A stretch of DNA of 64,000 nucleotides from Massilia agrisoli. GTDB taxonomy: Bacteria; Pseudomonadota; Gammaproteobacteria; Burkholderiales; Burkholderiaceae_D. The stretch spans positions 1-64,000 of the forward strand of contig NZ_JAJHPV010000002.1 of the NCBI RefSeq assembly GCF_020831365.1, given 5' to 3'. The notes under the pieces are model-generated. The model saw only the letters and a list, made by a program, of their open reading frames with translations, ran no database searches and was not told where the DNA came from. Below are positions 60,943 to 64,000 of this stretch, in pieces. Every line of letters begins with the position of its first letter. Position 1 is the stretch's first letter. The translations under genes were made by a program, and so were the position numbers.

Positions 60943-62754
60943 TTGAAAAACGCTTTCGTCATTGTAACCCTCTCGGGTCTGTTATCGGCGTGTGCTGTGG
61001 CGCAACCGCCGCAGTCCGGGCCCGTGCCGCCGGTGCCGGGAAAGCCGGCCGCCGTGGCCGATGAAACCGCAGCGCCAGAGGTCACGGACGCTGCGGATGA
61101 CGACGCCGACGACGCGAGCGAGCAGGCCAGGCTGCCCAAAGTCGCGCTGACCAGCGACCTGCTCTACAAGCTCATGAAGGCCGAGCTCGACTTCAGGGAA
61201 GGCAACTGGAAGGAGCCTTACGCCGCGCTGCTGGACGCCGCCAAACTGACGCGCGACCCGCGCCTTGCGCGCCGCGCCGCCGAAATGGCGCTGAGCGTCA
61301 ACGAACACCAAAGCGCGCTGGAGGCGGTAGCGGCCTGGCGCGGCCTGTCGCCCGATTCGGAAGAGGCGGCACGCGCCTATCTGGGCCTGGCGGTCCTGAC
61401 CGACAAGCTGCCCGAAGCCGAAGCGATCCTCCAGCAGCGGCTGGCCGAGGCCCCGATTACCGAGCGCGGCGCCGCCATGTTCCAGGCGCGCCAGTTCCTC
61501 GGCCGCGCCAAGGACAAGGCAATGGCGGCGGCCATGTTCGAACGGCTGCTGTCGCCATACCGCCACATGATCGAGGCGCGCATCCTGCTGGCGCAGAGCG
61601 CATTTGCCCGCGGCGACAAGGCGCAAGCGGAAAGCGAAGCGCGCGCCGCGCTGGCGCTCAAGCCGGATTCCGAAATCGCCGTGCTGACCCTGGCGCAGGT
61701 GGCGCTGGACCAGGGCGGCGTCGAACCGATGCTGGCCAGGTTCATCGCAGCCAATCCCAAAGCGCGCGAAGTGCGCGCGGCGCATGCGCGCATCCTGGTC
61801 GACCAGAAGCAGTACGAAAAGGCGCGGGATTCCTTCGAGGTGCTGCTGAAAGACCAGCCGGAGGACCTTGGCACGCTGTACGCGCTGGGTATCCTGTCGA
61901 TGCAGCTGGACGACCCCGAGTCCGCCGAGGAATACCTGGTCCACTTCACCGAGGTGCTGGCCAGGAGCCCGGAGGACGAGCGCGATCCGTCGCGGGTGCT
62001 GCTGATGCTGTCGCAACTGGCCGAGCAGCGCGGTGACGTGCCGGCGGCGCTGAAATGGATCGGCAAGATCGAAAGCGAAGATCCGGCCCTGTATTTTGGC
62101 GCGCAGGTGAAGCGCGCGCAGTTGATGGCCCGGCAGGGCGAACTGGCCGGGGCGCGCAAGCTGCTTGCCGGGTTGTCGCCATCGGAAGCCACGCAGCAGG
62201 CGCAGGTGGTGCTGGCGGAAGGCCAGATTCTGCGCGATGCGGGGCAGGCCAAGGCCGCTTACCAGGTGCTCGAAGACGGGGCGCGCAAGTTCCCTAAAAA
62301 CCCCGACCTGCTGTACGACTTCGCGCTGCAGGCCGAGAAGCTGGGCCGGGTCGAGGTGATGGAAAAGGCGCTGCGCGAAGTGATGGTGCTGGCGCCGGAT
62401 AATCATCACGCTTATAACGCGCTGGGCTACTCGCTGGCCGAGCGCAATGTGCGCCTCGATGAGGCGCTGGCGCTGATCGACAAGGCCTTGAAGATGGCGC
62501 CGGAAGACCCGTTCATCATGGACAGCATGGGCTGGGTGCATTACCGCATGGGTAACCTTGATGCCGCCGAGCAGCAGCTGCGCAAGGCGTATGCGCTGCG
62601 CAAGGATGCGGAGATTGCCGTGCACCTTGGCGAGGTACTGTGGCGCAAGGGCGCGCAGGAAGAAGCGCGCAAGCTGCTGCGCGAGGCGCGCGCGAAGGAC
62701 CCGAAGAACGATACGCTCAAGAACACGCTGGCGCGCCTGCAACTCAAGCTCTGA
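60943..62754 (+). CDS. TPR-repeat lipoprotein
   Basis: A 603-aa lipoprotein with lipobox LLSAC (Cys17), then a Pro/Ala- and Asp-rich linker, and about a dozen tetratricopeptide-like repeats to the end (for example EALALIDKALKMAPEDPFIMDSMGWVHYRMGNLDAAEQQLRKAY near the C-terminus). TPRs mediate protein contacts; no enzyme motif is visible. The start is TTG at 60943 with GGA upstream; there is no ATG in frame near a lipobox. Divergent from mutM, upstream of lolB, where a TPR protein often sits in betaproteobacteria. Confidence 0.85.
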   Translation: MKNAFVIVTLSGLLSACAVAQPPQSGPVPPVPGKPAAVADETAAPEVTDAADDDADDASEQARLPKVALTSDLLYKLMKAELDFREGNWKEPYAALLDAAKLTRDPRLARRAAEMALSVNEHQSALEAVAAWRGLSPDSEEAARAYLGLAVLTDKLPEAEAILQQRLAEAPITERGAAMFQARQFLGRAKDKAMAAAMFERLLSPYRHMIEARILLAQSAFARGDKAQAESEARAALALKPDSEIAVLTLAQVALDQGGVEPMLARFIAANPKAREVRAAHARILVDQKQYEKARDSFEVLLKDQPEDLGTLYALGILSMQLDDPESAEEYLVHFTEVLARSPEDERDPSRVLLMLSQLAEQRGDVPAALKWIGKIESEDPALYFGAQVKRAQLMARQGELAGARKLLAGLSPSEATQQAQVVLAEGQILRDAGQAKAAYQVLEDGARKFPKNPDLLYDFALQAEKLGRVEVMEKALREVMVLAPDNHHAYNALGYSLAERNVRLDEALALIDKALKMAPEDPFIMDSMGWVHYRMGNLDAAEQQLRKAYALRKDAEIAVHLGEVLWRKGAQEEARKLLREARAKDPKNDTLKNTLARLQLKL

Positions 62755-62776
62755 GATAATTGGCTCATCCATCAAT

Positions 62777-62856
62777 GTCGTTCCCGCGCAAGCGGGAACC
62801 CATGCGCTGCGGGCAGGCAAGTCGCAGTATGGGTTCCCGCCTTCGCGGGAACGACG
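62777..62856. repeat. Bipartite REP-type element (TTCCCGCG family), copy 4
   Basis: GTCGTTCCCGCGCAAGCGGG at the left and GTTCCCGCCTTCGCGGGAAC-GACG at the right, about 36 bases apart. It lies between the TPR gene and lolB and ends 7 bases before the lolB start, so lolB has no obvious separate promoter. Confidence 0.8.
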
Positions 62857-62863
62857 ACACTTT

Positions 62864-63475
62864 ATGACATTAATGAATAAAAAGCTGAAACCCTTTGCTG
62901 CGCTGTGCGCCGCGATCCTGCTGTCCGCCTGCGCAACCACGGCCCCAACCAGCATGTCGCAAGCCCCCGTTGCCGCCTACCGCGACGTGATCGACCTGGC
63001 CGGCCGCCTGTCCGTCAACTACCAAAAAGACGGCAAGCCAGAGACCCTGTCCGGCAAGTTCAACTGGTCGCAAAAAGGCGAGCGCATCGACGTCGCCCTG
63101 GCGTCGCCGCTTGGCCAGACCCTGGCAAAAATCAGCGTCACCCCCGACTCGGCCACCCTGACCCAGACCGACCAGGCCCCGCGCGTGGCGAAAGACATCG
63201 ACAGCCTGACCGCCCAAACCCTCGGCTGGTCGCTGCCGGTATCAGGCCTGCGCGACTGGCTGCAGGGCTACGCCACCGCGCCTGGCGGCAAGCGCTTTGC
63301 CGCGTCCCCGGCCACCAATACCGTCACCACCGCCGACGGCTGGCGCCTGACCTTCGTGTCCTGGCAGGATGAAGCCGCGGCCCAGCCCGTGCCGAAGCGC
63401 ATTGACGCCGAGCGCGTCGCCACCGCGACCTCCGAACCGCTGGCAATTCGCATCGTTATCGACGGCCAGGGCTGA
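62864..63475 (+). CDS. lolB: Outer membrane lipoprotein LolB
   Basis: LolB (203 aa) accepts lipoproteins from LolA and inserts them into the outer membrane. Signal peptide with lipobox LLSAC (Cys23), then the barrel segments DLAGRLSVNYQKDGKPETLSGKFNWSQKGERIDVALASPLGQTLAKI and the domain end RLTFVSW typical of LolB. ATG at 62864; ATG at 62873 is a possible start. Upstream of ispE, a conserved order. Confidence 0.92.
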   Translation: MTLMNKKLKPFAALCAAILLSACATTAPTSMSQAPVAAYRDVIDLAGRLSVNYQKDGKPETLSGKFNWSQKGERIDVALASPLGQTLAKISVTPDSATLTQTDQAPRVAKDIDSLTAQTLGWSLPVSGLRDWLQGYATAPGGKRFAASPATNTVTTADGWRLTFVSWQDEAAAQPVPKRIDAERVATATSEPLAIRIVIDGQG

Positions 63476-63478
63476 GCA

Positions 63479-64000
63479 ATGGCGCAGACTGTTTTGCGCG
63501 ATTGTCCCGCGCCGGCCAAGCTCAACCTGTTTTTGCACGTGTGCGGCCGCCGCCCCGATGGCTACCACTTGCTGCAATCCGTATTCCAGATGGTCGACCA
63601 TGGCGACACGCTGCATTTCACCTTGCGCAGCGACGGCCAGGTGCGCCGGCTGACCGATGTGCCCGGCGTGCCTGAGCAGCAAGACCTGATCGTGCGCGCA
63701 CTGCACCTGCTGGCGGCCGAGTACGAACGCCGCCACGGCCGCGCCGCGCCCGGCATCGATGTGGAAATCGACAAGATCCTGCCGATGGGAGGAGGGCTGG
63801 GAGGCGGTTCGTCCGACGCCGCCACCGCGCTGATGGCCGCCAACCACCTGTGGCAGGCAGGCATGGACCGCGACGAGCTGATGGCGCTTGGCTTGCCGCT
63901 GGGCGCCGACATTCCGTTCTTCATTTTCGGCCAGACCGCGTTCGCCGAAGGTGTGGGGGAGGCGCTGCAGCCGGTGGATGTGCCGGACTGCTGGTACGTG
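63479..64000 (+). CDS. ispE: 4-diphosphocytidyl-2-C-methyl-D-erythritol kinase (partial, 3' end outside)
   Basis: IspE phosphorylates CDP-methylerythritol in the non-mevalonate isoprenoid pathway. The first 174 codons are present. The N-terminus [27 protein letters not shown] carries the active-site Lys14, and the GHMP ATP loop [17 protein letters not shown] is at about residues 101-117. The start ATG at 63479 follows lolB by 3 bases. The rest of the gene continues past the window end. Confidence 0.96.
   Translation, partial: MAQTVLRDCPAPAKLNLFLHVCGRRPDGYHLLQSVFQMVDHGDTLHFTLRSDGQVRRLTDVPGVPEQQDLIVRALHLLAAEYERRHGRAAPGIDVEIDKILPMGGGLGGGSSDAATALMAANHLWQAGMDRDELMALGLPLGADIPFFIFGQTAFAEGVGEALQPVDVPDCWYV

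Overview
This window looks like a chromosomal segment of a high-GC betaproteobacterium, most likely Burkholderiales of the Oxalobacteraceae type (Massilia, Duganella or Janthinobacterium relatives). That rests on gene order and protein features, not on a database search: the order secY-infA-rpmJ-rpsM-rpsK-rpsD-rpoA-rplQ, the run engB - cytochrome c4 - resB - ccsA - msrPQ - lysA - cyaY - mrcA - pilMNOPQ, GC-rich codon use, and many ATGA-type overlaps.

Region 1 (1-9449) starts with the end of tuf and rpsJ. The S10 operon then stops: rpsJ is followed by a terminator-like hairpin, and rplC lies about 8.8 kb further on behind its own promoter. The interval holds a DUF2784 protein, a small hicBA toxin-antitoxin pair, a DUF2214 protein, a tRNA-Val (GAC) with an unusual C33, and a tightly coupled five-gene minus-strand operon. 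That operon encodes a fused phosphatase/GT20 synthase that reads as a glucosylglycerol-type GgpPS, a PfkB kinase, a GH4 glycosidase, a PIG-L deacetylase and an MscS channel. It is the best candidate for an undescribed system here, perhaps making or recycling an osmolyte or modified glycoside.

Region 2 (9450-23828) is the rest of the S10, spc and alpha ribosomal protein operons, with secY, infA and rpoA. There are internal promoters before rplC, rplN and probably rpsD. Structured RNA lies between rpsK and rpsD, rpsD and rpoA, and rpoA and rplQ.

Region 3 (23829-36000) holds a tandem GGGGTCTGACCCC-type repeat array, dsbD, a Spy/CpxP-like chaperone divergent from an OmpR-type regulator and histidine kinase, an RND efflux pair that follows the kinase, an unrecognised zinc-knuckle/TonB-like membrane protein, hemB and engB.

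Region 4 (36137-46477) is the cytochrome c maturation and redox block (cytochrome c4, resB, ccsA, msrPQ), then lysA, lptM, cyaY and mrcA. Region 5 (46825-58028) is pilMNOPQ, an Ig-like repeat lipoprotein, an in-frame aroK-aroB fusion, dgt and mutY. Region 6 (58025-64000) is a dynamin-like GTPase coupled to mutY, mutM, a TPR lipoprotein, lolB and the start of ispE.

Three families of small palindromic repeats are scattered through the window. They fill four of the seven convergent gene junctions. No phage, insertion sequence or CRISPR array was seen.
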